A DNA stretch of 64,000 nucleotides. Origin: Bacteroidaceae bacterium. Its GTDB lineage: Bacteria; Bacteroidota; Bacteroidia; Bacteroidales; Bacteroidaceae. The stretch spans positions 1 to 64,000 of the forward strand of contig JAFYPU010000022.1 in assembly GCA_017547385.1 (NCBI GenBank), given 5' to 3'. A program made the position numbers and the translations under genes. The notes under the pieces were generated by a model. That model worked only from the letters and a program-made list of their open reading frames with translations. It was not told the DNA's origin and did no database searches. Below, piece after piece: positions 45,973-55,059 of this stretch (the stretch's first letter is position 1; each line of letters starts with the position of its first letter).

Positions 45973-47799
45973 TTAATTTTTAGTGTATCTATCCCAAGTT
46001 TCGTTCTGCTTGAGATAACCTCCGTTTTCAACTCCATTTACCTTCATTTCTTCACTGTAAATGGGGCAATACATACCGCTAAGATTGCGCAGGCGAGTCT
46101 GAACTGCTTTCTTGGCACCCATCATGTCTGCCAACACAGCTTCTGTAGAGTTGGAAGCCTCGGCCTGACGAGTCAAGTCAAACCAACGTTTACCTTCTGC
46201 AAAGAATTCGCGCTGACGTTCTTGATAAACCAAGGAAAGAAGCGCAGAATAATTCTTGTCCTTATAATAAGTGGAATCCAAACGGGTGCAGATGTATTCG
46301 GGCTCAACCTCAGAAGTTCCGGTCTTAGCCAAAGCAGGATTCTGACGAGCAAACAATTCGTTCACAAGCATAAAACCTTCCTTCATATCAGCACTGTTGG
46401 TTGCAGGTTTCAGACGAGCAATGGCTTCAGCCTTAATCAACATCACATCTGCCAAACGATAAACAGGCCAGTTGGCATTCTTGGAAGTACGAGTTTCTGT
46501 TCTACCACCAAAAGTAACATCTGAGAAATCACTTACAGTGGAAGTTCTAATCATGTTCTTAAGAACAGGCCAAGATGTCTGCGACAACTTCTCGAACTTG
46601 ATAGAGTTAAGGAAACGCAAATCTGTCTTACCAAATCCCTTGGTAGGATTAATGGTGGTGGCTGTAGTGAACAAAGCTGTGTTACCACCCATAAACTTCA
46701 CTGTATTATCTCCACCGTAATCCATGAAATAGGTAGCCAAAGCCGTGTTGTTCAGAGAAGCACCGTCATACTGCAAGTCAAAAATGCTCTCAATAGAATT
46801 CTTAGAACCCCAAATGTCGTTGTAAACTTCATCGCTACCACCGGTGAAACGACCGGTCATACGAATCAAAGGATAAGGTTGTTCCTTCAGTTCCTTGTCT
46901 ACATAGTAAGAATCTTCCTGGTTCTTACGATAAATGCTATCCATGTAGTTGATAACGTATGAAGAGTGTTCTACAGCCTTTTGGAAGCAACGCACAGCTT
47001 CTTGGTCAGAACCTGCACCACCCAACACTGTATCTACGGAATAACCGGCTGCTTTCTTGGCATTGTAATAACCGAGCATGCAACCACGCCACAAATACAT
47101 ATCAGCCAAAAGGGCACGTACACCCAACTTTGTCATACGACCTTTGTTCTCGGAAGTAGAACCAAAATTGGTGGCAGCTTTATCTTTCACTTCCTCCAAA
47201 CCGGTAATCAAAGAGTCAAGAATAACAACACCGGGAGTGGCTGAATGACGAGCTGTGCGTGCTTCTGTGTCAGTATTCACACATTTTTCTACATAAGGCA
47301 CATCGCGGAATGCACGTACCAAGTAGAAGTAGTTGAGAGCACGCATGGCCAAAACTTCAGCCTTGATGGGTTGCCATTCACCGGCAGTGAAACTGGGGTC
47401 AACCTTAGACTGCACCATGCGTTCACCGTTCTCAAGGATTTTGTTGCAATAGTTGATACCTTTATAGAAAGAAGACCAATCAAAGCTTCCATTCGTAGGC
47501 ATCAAAATTGCATCTTGCAAATACAGATAGTCGGTCTTAGACATATCTGTCAACAACATGTTGTCTGAACGGAACTCACCCCAAGTGAGGATGCGCTCTG
47601 TTACACCGGCTGATGCCATTTGATAGTAAACAGCCGCACGCATGTTGTCTACGTCATTCTTATCCTTCCAGAAATCGGCTTCAACGATCTTGTCGGTCGG
47701 ATAAATTGTCAAGTAGTCCTCACAAGAGGTGAAAGCACCCGCCATCACCAAAAGGCCACCTGCCAAACACAATTTCTTATATAATTTATTTGTTTTCAT
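45973..47799 (-). CDS. SusD/RagB-like outer-membrane lipoprotein (608 aa)
   Basis: A lipoprotein signal ends at GAFTSCEDYLT (Cys 26). The SusD fold is shown by LAMRALNYFYLVRAFRDVPYVEK-type helices (residues about 150-170) and, near the C-terminus, YQERQREFFAEGKRWFDLTR. It should bind substrate at the cell surface and close over the SusC-like barrel encoded 13 bases upstream. Paired FAS1 genes on both sides of the SusCD pair make it an unusual locus without enzymes. Confidence 0.94.
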   Translation of the reverse strand: MKTNKLYKKLCLAGGLLVMAGAFTSCEDYLTIYPTDKIVEADFWKDKNDVDNMRAAVYYQMASAGVTERILTWGEFRSDNMLLTDMSKTDYLYLQDAILMPTNGSFDWSSFYKGINYCNKILENGERMVQSKVDPSFTAGEWQPIKAEVLAMRALNYFYLVRAFRDVPYVEKCVNTDTEARTARHSATPGVVILDSLITGLEEVKDKAATNFGSTSENKGRMTKLGVRALLADMYLWRGCMLGYYNAKKAAGYSVDTVLGGAGSDQEAVRCFQKAVEHSSYVINYMDSIYRKNQEDSYYVDKELKEQPYPLIRMTGRFTGGSDEVYNDIWGSKNSIESIFDLQYDGASLNNTALATYFMDYGGDNTVKFMGGNTALFTTATTINPTKGFGKTDLRFLNSIKFEKLSQTSWPVLKNMIRTSTVSDFSDVTFGGRTETRTSKNANWPVYRLADVMLIKAEAIARLKPATNSADMKEGFMLVNELFARQNPALAKTGTSEVEPEYICTRLDSTYYKDKNYSALLSLVYQERQREFFAEGKRWFDLTRQAEASNSTEAVLADMMGAKKAVQTRLRNLSGMYCPIYSEEMKVNGVENGGYLKQNETWDRYTKN

Positions 47800-47812
47800 T
47801 GTTCATTCGGTA

Positions 47813-50800
47813 TTAGAAACCAAAGTTCAAGCTAAACGTAAAGGAACGAGAACGCGGTGTCTGAGAAGAGTCAACACAAGGATTGTAACCAGATGCAGAC
47901 TTTTCGGGATCTACACCTGTGTACTTAGACCAGAACACCAAGTTGTTTCCTGAAGCAGAGATACGGAGAGAAGAAAGACCATACTTCTTCAACTTCTCGG
48001 GATTCACGCTATAAGAGAGCTGCATGTATTGGAAACGCAAGAAGTTGCCATCTTCCACGTAGCGGTCGCTAACCAAGGCATTGTAAGAGGCACCGGCTGA
48101 AGCGTTCATGGCACGAGGAATTTCTGTAATCTGTCCATTCTTTCTCCAACGGTGGTTCACTGCTGCACTCTGGTTTTGGTTGGTACGCATATCTTCGGCC
48201 CACATACGTGCCATGTTGATGATTTTGTTTCCGATACGGAAGTTGAAGTTGGTTTTCAACTGCCAACGACCATAAGTGAAGTCGATACCGAAACCACCAT
48301 TCACCTTTGGATTGGAGCTACCGAGATAAACAATATCAAGCTCGTCGATATTACCATCATGGTTGATGTCCTCATAAATAACATCACCACCTTGGAATTG
48401 ATAGTTAATGTTACCATAGTTATACATCATGGGGAGAGGGTTACCATTCTTGTCGTAGATTACATTGCCACTGGCATCCATGGCTATAGGAGCTGTTTTG
48501 CCTGTAGCCTTAGCCGTATTAGGATTACCTTGGGCATCGGTGTACTGGTTCTTCTTATCATCAAGGAAATAACCATTGTGGTCATAATCGTAAGCATAAA
48601 CACCTTTCCAACGGAAACCATAGATACCACCCAAAGCGTTACCGATTTGTACGCGTTTCATGATTGATTCATTGGCATAATCGAAGTCAGAGTTCATACT
48701 GTTAAGCACGTTGGCATCCATTTCTGTAACAGTGTTGATATTCTGTGCGATGTTGAAACGGAAGTTCATGTGGAACTTGCCCACCTTAAATACAGGCTTG
48801 GTGTTCACATAGAGTTCCCAACCTTCGTTCTCCATAGCGCCTACGTTGGCCCAAGAAAGAGAGCTGAAACCGGTAGAAGAAGGAATACGCACACCGGACA
48901 TCAAAAGATCTGAAGTCTTACGATTATAAATGTTCAAATCGAACTGGAGAAGGTCTTCAAACAAGTTCAAGTTGAAACCGAGGTTCCAAGACTTGGTCTT
49001 TTCCCACTTGAGATCGTCCAATCTCAAATTCTGAGGATAAATTACCTGAGCACCATTGTAAGCACCACCGGCATTCACATAAGAATTATACATCAAGTAT
49101 TCATCCCAAGGCTGGTTACCTGTGATACCCCAACCCGGACGGAAAGCCAACATGCTGACAACCTTGCGGAGAGGTTCAAAAAACTTTTCATCACTGATAT
49201 TCCAACGACCGGAGATACCGGGGAAGAAACCCCACTTGCTTCCGGAACCAAACTTGGTGCTACCATCGGCACGCAGTGTGAAGTCAACAGAATACTTAGA
49301 ACCATAAGAATAGTGGAACGAAGCAGTTCCGTTCATCCAATGTCCCTGACCTGTACCGGAAGAAGCCTGTCCGTCTCTCAAATAACCGGGCACTGTGGGG
49401 TCAGTAATACCACCACCGATACCGCTCGAACCGATAAACTGATTGGTGGTGCTGTTTGAACCTACTTCAAAGCGTGCCAAAACCTGCAAAGAGTGTTGGT
49501 CATTGAGGAAGTAAGGCTTATACACCAATTGATGACGAGTGGTGAAGTTCAAGCTCTTGAACTCCATGTTTGAAGTGGTGTTCACTTCGTTAATCCAACC
49601 GGTAGAAGAGAGGGAAGAAGGATAGTAGCTATTCTTGGTTTCAGTGTAAGCATTCATGTAAACTTCACCGGTATAGTCGAGGTGAGTTTCATCGTCTGAT
49701 TTACCAAGAAGCTTGTATTCCAAAGAGAATTGCGGAGTGATGGTATAAGTTGACCACTTACGCCAAGCCTCATTGGCAATGGCTACAGGGTTACCATTAT
49801 CAACCATGTCGCGGAGATGATAAGAAGTCAATCCGCTGTTGTTGCTCAACAGGCCCGCACCACTTGCTGCAGGAGGCATCAAATAGTATTCGTCTGTCTG
49901 ATAGTATCTGCCTGTTACTTGGTCGTATTCATTACGATATACAGCCATGTTAGGCATAGCCTTATAAGCACGACCCATCAATCCATCATCAGAGTTTTTG
50001 TCCTGGCTGGTGTAAGTCAAAGCAAAGTTAGAAGAGAACTTGATGCGATCGGATACATAGTAGTCCAAAGCCAAACGAGAGGTAAAACGATCAAGAGTTT
50101 GCTTAATCACAGTACCTGTTTCATGGTCATAGCTGGCTGATACGCGGAAAGTAGCTTTGTCACCACCTCCTGAAACTGCCACACCATAGTTGTGTGTTTG
50201 ACCAAACTGAGTAACTTCATCCAACCAATCGGTGTTCTTGTTGTAGTTACCATAGTAAGCAGGGTGGCTCTGAAGATACATCAACTCAACAATGCCTGAA
50301 GCCACATCACTCTGACTGGGATTGAAGTAAGCTTCTTTCAACATCATGGTATAACCATCACCATCCAGCATTTTCATGCCTTCGGGCTGCCAATAACCGG
50401 AGAAACGATAGCTGAAGTTCACCTTGGTCTTACCACGGCTACCGCGACGGGTCTTGATTTCAATTACACCATTTGAACCGCGAGAACCCCAAATGGCTGT
50501 TGCTGCAGCATCCTTCAGCACGTTGATGCTTTGGATGTCTTCGGGGTTTACCTGAAGCAAGGTAGCGAACTGCTCTTCGTTCTCCATGTTGTTCAGGTCG
50601 AGTTCATCGGTATTATAGTCTTCGAGGATGTATCCATCCACAACAATCAGAGGTTCTTGGTTACCATTGATTGAAGACACACCACGTAAACGCATGCTGG
50701 TTCCGGAACCAAGGTTACCTGAGTTGGCCACAATGTCAAGACCTGCAATTTGTCCTTGCAAGGCTTCACCTGCAGTTTCGAAAGAGAGACCCTGCATCTG

Positions 50801-51208
50801 GTCCATGTTCAAAGTCTGTTGTGCAGTAGAGATTTCTCTCTCAGGAATAGTCAGACCGTTTGATTTCACTTTACGAGTGGCACGAATCACTACTTCACCG
50901 GTTGTGGTCTTATCTTCCAACTTCACACGGAATGAAGAAGTTCCTCCAATGGCCAAACGCTGTGTTTTGTAACCGATGTATGAAATCTGCAACTTGTTGG
51001 CAGGATTCTTTACGGTCATGGAGAAGTTACCATTAACGTCAGTCTGAGTATTCATGATGACACGTCCAGTGTTGTCGATCTCACACACGTTTGCCATAAT
51101 CACCGGACCATCTTTACTCCATACGTGTCCGGAGATTCTCTTTTGTGCAAATGCTATCGTGCAGCAAAAGCACAAGGCAAGAGTCAATAGATACTTTATG
51201 TTACTCAT
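47813..51208 (-). CDS. SusC/RagA-like TonB-dependent transporter (1131 aa)
   Basis: The protein has a signal peptide (1-21, TIAFAQ), a carboxypeptidase-D regulatory-like domain (about 23-105, ISGHVWSKDGPVIMANV), plug motifs (QEPLIVVDGYILEDYNTDEL, INVLKDAAATAIWGSRG, SNGVIEIKTRRG) and a C-terminal barrel ending RSFTFSLNFGF. No STN domain is seen. It forms the first SusCD pair. The 1032-residue FAS1 gene ends ten bases upstream, so all are one transcript. Confidence 0.95.
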   Translation of the reverse strand: MSNIKYLLTLALCFCCTIAFAQKRISGHVWSKDGPVIMANVCEIDNTGRVIMNTQTDVNGNFSMTVKNPANKLQISYIGYKTQRLAIGGTSSFRVKLEDKTTTGEVVIRATRKVKSNGLTIPEREISTAQQTLNMDQMQGLSFETAGEALQGQIAGLDIVANSGNLGSGTSMRLRGVSSINGNQEPLIVVDGYILEDYNTDELDLNNMENEEQFATLLQVNPEDIQSINVLKDAAATAIWGSRGSNGVIEIKTRRGSRGKTKVNFSYRFSGYWQPEGMKMLDGDGYTMMLKEAYFNPSQSDVASGIVELMYLQSHPAYYGNYNKNTDWLDEVTQFGQTHNYGVAVSGGGDKATFRVSASYDHETGTVIKQTLDRFTSRLALDYYVSDRIKFSSNFALTYTSQDKNSDDGLMGRAYKAMPNMAVYRNEYDQVTGRYYQTDEYYLMPPAASGAGLLSNNSGLTSYHLRDMVDNGNPVAIANEAWRKWSTYTITPQFSLEYKLLGKSDDETHLDYTGEVYMNAYTETKNSYYPSSLSSTGWINEVNTTSNMEFKSLNFTTRHQLVYKPYFLNDQHSLQVLARFEVGSNSTTNQFIGSSGIGGGITDPTVPGYLRDGQASSGTGQGHWMNGTASFHYSYGSKYSVDFTLRADGSTKFGSGSKWGFFPGISGRWNISDEKFFEPLRKVVSMLAFRPGWGITGNQPWDEYLMYNSYVNAGGAYNGAQVIYPQNLRLDDLKWEKTKSWNLGFNLNLFEDLLQFDLNIYNRKTSDLLMSGVRIPSSTGFSSLSWANVGAMENEGWELYVNTKPVFKVGKFHMNFRFNIAQNINTVTEMDANVLNSMNSDFDYANESIMKRVQIGNALGGIYGFRWKGVYAYDYDHNGYFLDDKKNQYTDAQGNPNTAKATGKTAPIAMDASGNVIYDKNGNPLPMMYNYGNINYQFQGGDVIYEDINHDGNIDELDIVYLGSSNPKVNGGFGIDFTYGRWQLKTNFNFRIGNKIINMARMWAEDMRTNQNQSAAVNHRWRKNGQITEIPRAMNASAGASYNALVSDRYVEDGNFLRFQYMQLSYSVNPEKLKKYGLSSLRISASGNNLVFWSKYTGVDPEKSASGYNPCVDSSQTPRSRSFTFSLNFGF

Positions 51209-51218
51209 AATATTTTAA

Positions 51219-54200
51219 TTATTTTCTAATTCTATACTTTGCCGCAAAAGCTTTTGCCTTTCCTGCAGTGGCCCATTCCTTGTCATAACGACCATCAGCA
51301 CTGAGCTGAGTAAAGTTGAGCACATCAGGAATTTGGTGAATAGCAACGAAAGAGGAACTGGTAACGTGCTTACAGCTGGCATCACGTCCCTTGGCATTGA
51401 AGACCATATCGCGTGCCAAAACGTTGTAAGGTGCTACTACGTTTACTGATTTGCCTGTAACGTCTTTCACTACAAGAGCATCAGGTGATTGTTGCACATT
51501 CAAAGAAATGTACATGTTGGTTTCGTTGTTGATACAAGAAGTTTGATAGAGTTCCTCGGGTGAGTTCACATTGTCAACATAGAGAGACTGGTCTTGGAAG
51601 TGATACTTCAAGAAGTTGACAAGCATCGTGATCATGGCCTGAGCCTTATACTTGTTAGTGGGAGTGAGCACTCCATCTTCCTGATTGGCAGGATCATTAA
51701 CAAATTTGTCAATATCCTCCCAAGTGGGAAGACCATTGGCATAAGCACGTTGCATAGCCTCATTGGTAGGAACATACAAGGTGTAACGATAGTTATTGAG
51801 GAAACGAACCAACATTTCACCGTTCTGTGCATTCATCATGTCTGTAAACACACGATACTTGTTGCACTCATTCTGCCATTGAGTGGCTGTGATGTCGTCC
51901 AACTCAAGGAAAGGCTTATGTTGGTCAACGTTTTCAATGTTCTTGTTCTGCTCTTCAATCTGTCTGTTAAGCATTTCAAGAAGAGATTCACGGAAACCGG
52001 CAGTTTCAAGAAGGTCTGCGCTATAGTATTCGCACTGCTTGAAGAACTCTGAATAGTTCTCAGCATTCTTCAATATATAATATACTGAACGCATAGTGGG
52101 CTGCATGGGACGGTCGAGCAAGTAAGTCATACCGTTACCATAACCATTCTTTTCAGGAGATTGGTCGTAGCTTTCCACCACCTGACAATTGTGGTCGTTC
52201 TCAGGATAAGCATCTGCCTTAAGCATGTCTTGGAAACCACCGTTCACCAACATACCAACACTATTTGTTTGTGAAGATTTGGCAACACGGATAATAGGAG
52301 CACCGCCACGTGAGATATAATAATTGCGAGTACCATTCATACCTTCGGTATCGTCGTTGTCATGCACCAAGATGTGTTGGTTGATCATTTCAATCAGCAT
52401 GGTCTTCTTGGCAAAGGCATAACCGGAAGTGTTGTCCAATGCTTCATTTGAACGAGAGAGGTAAGTGGTGTTCACCTTGTCATTAGGATTGGTTCCTTGC
52501 TCTTCGCGGTAGTTGCAACCTACGGCATTGATGGCAATCTGACGACTGGTAGAACTTGTCGGAGTGAAGTTGTCATCCTTGGTGAAGCGCCAATAACGCT
52601 TGTAGTTGCCACCACGTGCCCAACCTGCGGGGTCAACATAACCCCAATCTTTCAGACCTGCATCTGTGGGAACGAAGAAGGAGAAGCGAGACTGCATGGC
52701 TTTCAACAACGTATTGAAATACTGTTGCAAAGGAGCATTCGCGAAGTTTGAACCCTGAATATAGTCGTCATCGGCACAAATCACTGTCTGCACCACCTTG
52801 GTATCTTCAGAGAAGAGCACCGGACCGGCTACTGAAGCATAGTCAGCAGGCGAAATCACAGTGTTCATCACATACACCAAACCATTGTTGGCCAACATAC
52901 AAGTATCGATGGCAGCATAGAAGTCGCTTTCATTGGGGAAGTCAGCACCGCTGAACATACGGTCGCGGGCATCGTTCATGATAGTGCGATACTTACTGGG
53001 AACCGACTCATTGAAAGAAGCCTTCATCAAGTTGTTCACCAAAGCCTTAATGATACGAAGAGGAATTTGGTCCATGCGATATTCAAGGCTCTGGGTTGCA
53101 TCCGGAGCATAACGTTCCAGCAACGCACGTCCACCACCATTGACAAAATACTCTTCCATAGCCTCGTCTGTGGGAACAAACATCACGGCCATGTCGGTTT
53201 CTTTGGGTGAAGTAGAGCTCAATGCGTATTCGTTCCAACCCGGGTCAAAAGTCAAGTATGAAGTTGACGCAGGAAGTTGCTTACGGAATTCAGGCCAGTA
53301 GTTCAACTGAGCACCGCCTTGCGAACGCATTGAGAAATAACGCTTCTCATAAACGCTGTCAACCGAATTGTCGTACAAAGCCTGGAACGACTGAGTGAGG
53401 TCGGCATTGTAATAAGGAGCGCTGAAGCGATCGAGCATGTGAGAGAACAGTTTTGTTTTGGGGTTCTTACGAATTTCCTCAGCCATATTTGAAGGAGCGA
53501 GAAGCACTTCGTCCAAAACGTGATAATAACCGTTCATACATGTGATGTCAGCTTCAACAATCTGACGATCGTAGATGTAGCTACGGTTTTCGCCACCATT
53601 CTCGGTTTCTGCCCAACTGTTGGGGTCGCCGGTCAAGATGAAGGCCACGTCAGAGTGTTTGATGTTCTTTTCACGCATCTGCCCATCAAGGAAGTGCGTA
53701 ATCATAGGTGTGGTAGCATCAAGGGCCATGTAGATACCCTCTTTGCCCTGCAAGCTTTCCCAAGGCTTGATATCCATAGTTTCACCTTCGCCACCCATGT
53801 TATAGTTCACAGGCAGGTCTTGGTATTTCCAGAAAGGCACAGTGTCTGCCGCCGAAGCCGAAGAGCCTTGGCGCAAGCAAAGATTCTTACCGCCACCGGT
53901 GGTGTTAGACATCATCTCAAGCACATAAGCATTGTTCAGCATGCTGTTGTTCAGCAAATAACGCTTTTGTGCAATTGACAATTGGTCGTAAGAGCGAATA
54001 GGTGCACCGCTACCGTCCACCCAATCTGTTGATTGGAAAAAACGGGCATACGCCTCATCATCCGCTACGAACATGGTCTTACTACCTGTCTTGGAGAGCA
54101 CATCTGCATAATCCAAGTCATCGATAAGACGAACCACTGTCGTGAATTTCCCAGTTGCTTTCAACTCGTCGTAAATACTCCCTTTCAGAAAACTCGGCAT

Positions 54201-54317
54201 GGTTTCATCCAAGTCGTAGTCGTCTGAACAAGAATACGTAACGCCGCAAGTCGAGAGCAAACACACTGCTCCAAGCAATGTGGTTCCCATTCTACTAAAA
54301 CGGTTTTTCATACGCAT
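51219..54317 (-). CDS. Multi-FAS1 surface lipoprotein (1032 aa)
   Basis: The first gene of the operon encodes a large lipoprotein: signal to VTYSCSDDYD (Cys 30 followed by SDDYDLDE, an acidic surface-export signal). At least four fasciclin-like units can be told by their VPTxEA-type strands: KTMFVADDEAYARFF (about 80-94), MFVPTDEAMEEYF (about 380), FSFFVPTDAGLKDWG (about 560) and YTLYVPTNEAMQRAY (about 890). It probably reaches out from the cell and binds host or dietary polymers, or holds the SusCD complex. Start at 54317 or the next ATG at 54311. Confidence 0.83.
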   Translation of the reverse strand: MRMKNRFSRMGTTLLGAVCLLSTCGVTYSCSDDYDLDETMPSFLKGSIYDELKATGKFTTVVRLIDDLDYADVLSKTGSKTMFVADDEAYARFFQSTDWVDGSGAPIRSYDQLSIAQKRYLLNNSMLNNAYVLEMMSNTTGGGKNLCLRQGSSASAADTVPFWKYQDLPVNYNMGGEGETMDIKPWESLQGKEGIYMALDATTPMITHFLDGQMREKNIKHSDVAFILTGDPNSWAETENGGENRSYIYDRQIVEADITCMNGYYHVLDEVLLAPSNMAEEIRKNPKTKLFSHMLDRFSAPYYNADLTQSFQALYDNSVDSVYEKRYFSMRSQGGAQLNYWPEFRKQLPASTSYLTFDPGWNEYALSSTSPKETDMAVMFVPTDEAMEEYFVNGGGRALLERYAPDATQSLEYRMDQIPLRIIKALVNNLMKASFNESVPSKYRTIMNDARDRMFSGADFPNESDFYAAIDTCMLANNGLVYVMNTVISPADYASVAGPVLFSEDTKVVQTVICADDDYIQGSNFANAPLQQYFNTLLKAMQSRFSFFVPTDAGLKDWGYVDPAGWARGGNYKRYWRFTKDDNFTPTSSTSRQIAINAVGCNYREEQGTNPNDKVNTTYLSRSNEALDNTSGYAFAKKTMLIEMINQHILVHDNDDTEGMNGTRNYYISRGGAPIIRVAKSSQTNSVGMLVNGGFQDMLKADAYPENDHNCQVVESYDQSPEKNGYGNGMTYLLDRPMQPTMRSVYYILKNAENYSEFFKQCEYYSADLLETAGFRESLLEMLNRQIEEQNKNIENVDQHKPFLELDDITATQWQNECNKYRVFTDMMNAQNGEMLVRFLNNYRYTLYVPTNEAMQRAYANGLPTWEDIDKFVNDPANQEDGVLTPTNKYKAQAMITMLVNFLKYHFQDQSLYVDNVNSPEELYQTSCINNETNMYISLNVQQSPDALVVKDVTGKSVNVVAPYNVLARDMVFNAKGRDASCKHVTSSSFVAIHQIPDVLNFTQLSADGRYDKEWATAGKAKAFAAKYRIRK

Positions 54318-54381
54318 AGAATCAATTAATTATGTTTGTTTTTTGTATGTTTTCAAGTGATTACACTCCACTGGAATGAGG

Positions 54382-54389
54382 CAAATTTA
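54382..54389 (-). promoter_or_regulatory. Candidate promoter box of the SusCD/FAS1 operon
   Basis: CAAATTTA on the plus strand is TAAATTTG on the minus strand, 65 bases upstream of the first FAS1 gene. A -33 TTG is not clear, so this is tentative. Confidence 0.4.
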
Positions 54390-54772
54390 ATAGATTTTTA
54401 TTATTCGCTTCTCTACTATTTATCGTAATCTGTATTGTATTAAGATTTTTTAAATATTGGGACTAAGGAAATGTTAAATGCGCCCCAAAATGTCAAAACG
54501 CACATCTTTTACAAAAAGAAAGCAAGCAAAAGTGCAAAAAGTGCTTATTTTTATCCACACAAGGGATGTACTGACAAATGCTCACCTTAGCGACATTTTC
54601 GAAAGCAGAATGCCACATCAGGCATCATTTTCATCACTTTCCAATAGCAACCACAACATCTTTAACAAGACACATACATTCCCCTGAAACGTTCTACAAA
54701 AAAAGCAACTCCAATCACACATGGACTACACCCCCACCAACCATCACAGTCAACCTTCGCACGAGACAATAA

Positions 54773-54799
54773 ATATATACGCGTACACGCGTGCGCGCG
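54773..54799. repeat. 27-base alternating purine/pyrimidine tract
   Basis: All 27 bases alternate purine and pyrimidine, starting ATATATACGCGTAC and ending GTGCGCGCG. Such tracts can adopt Z-DNA under negative supercoiling. It lies upstream of the long operon, about 450 bases before its first gene. Confidence 0.75.
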
Positions 54800-54993
54800 G
54801 CATGGTTTTTCAAAGTGTTTTTATGTTTTCCGGCATATCAAGGACCCATTTTTCTAAAAAAGGAGGAACAACTCTTGACAGCTGCCTTCTTTTCACTGCC
54901 ATTCTTCTGCCATTGCCACCATATTCTTGCCATTCTCTGCAACACTTCTCCTTAGCTGCTATCACTGAAGATAAACACATCACAACCAAACAA

Positions 54994-55034
54994 CAAAAAA
55001 AGGGCGTGTCAAAAGTTTTTTTGACACGCCCTTG
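54994..55034 (-). terminator. Terminator of the Rid-like gene
   Basis: A 15-bp stem (AAGGGCGTGTCAAAA at 55000-55014, complement at 55019-55033) has an A-run to its left, which is a T-run on the minus strand. Confidence 0.85.
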
Positions 55035-55059
55035 GCTTTCTTTTTTCTATAGACTATTC

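Larger units (their letters stand above)
54318..55059. other. Intergenic region upstream of the SusCD/FAS1 operon
   Basis: The 742-base, AT-rich gap holds a candidate operon promoter (54382-54389), a 27-base alternating purine/pyrimidine tract (54773-54799) and the terminator of the Rid-like gene (54994-55034). Open frames here show no protein family features. No regulator gene is present, which is unusual for a Sus-type locus. Confidence 0.6.
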
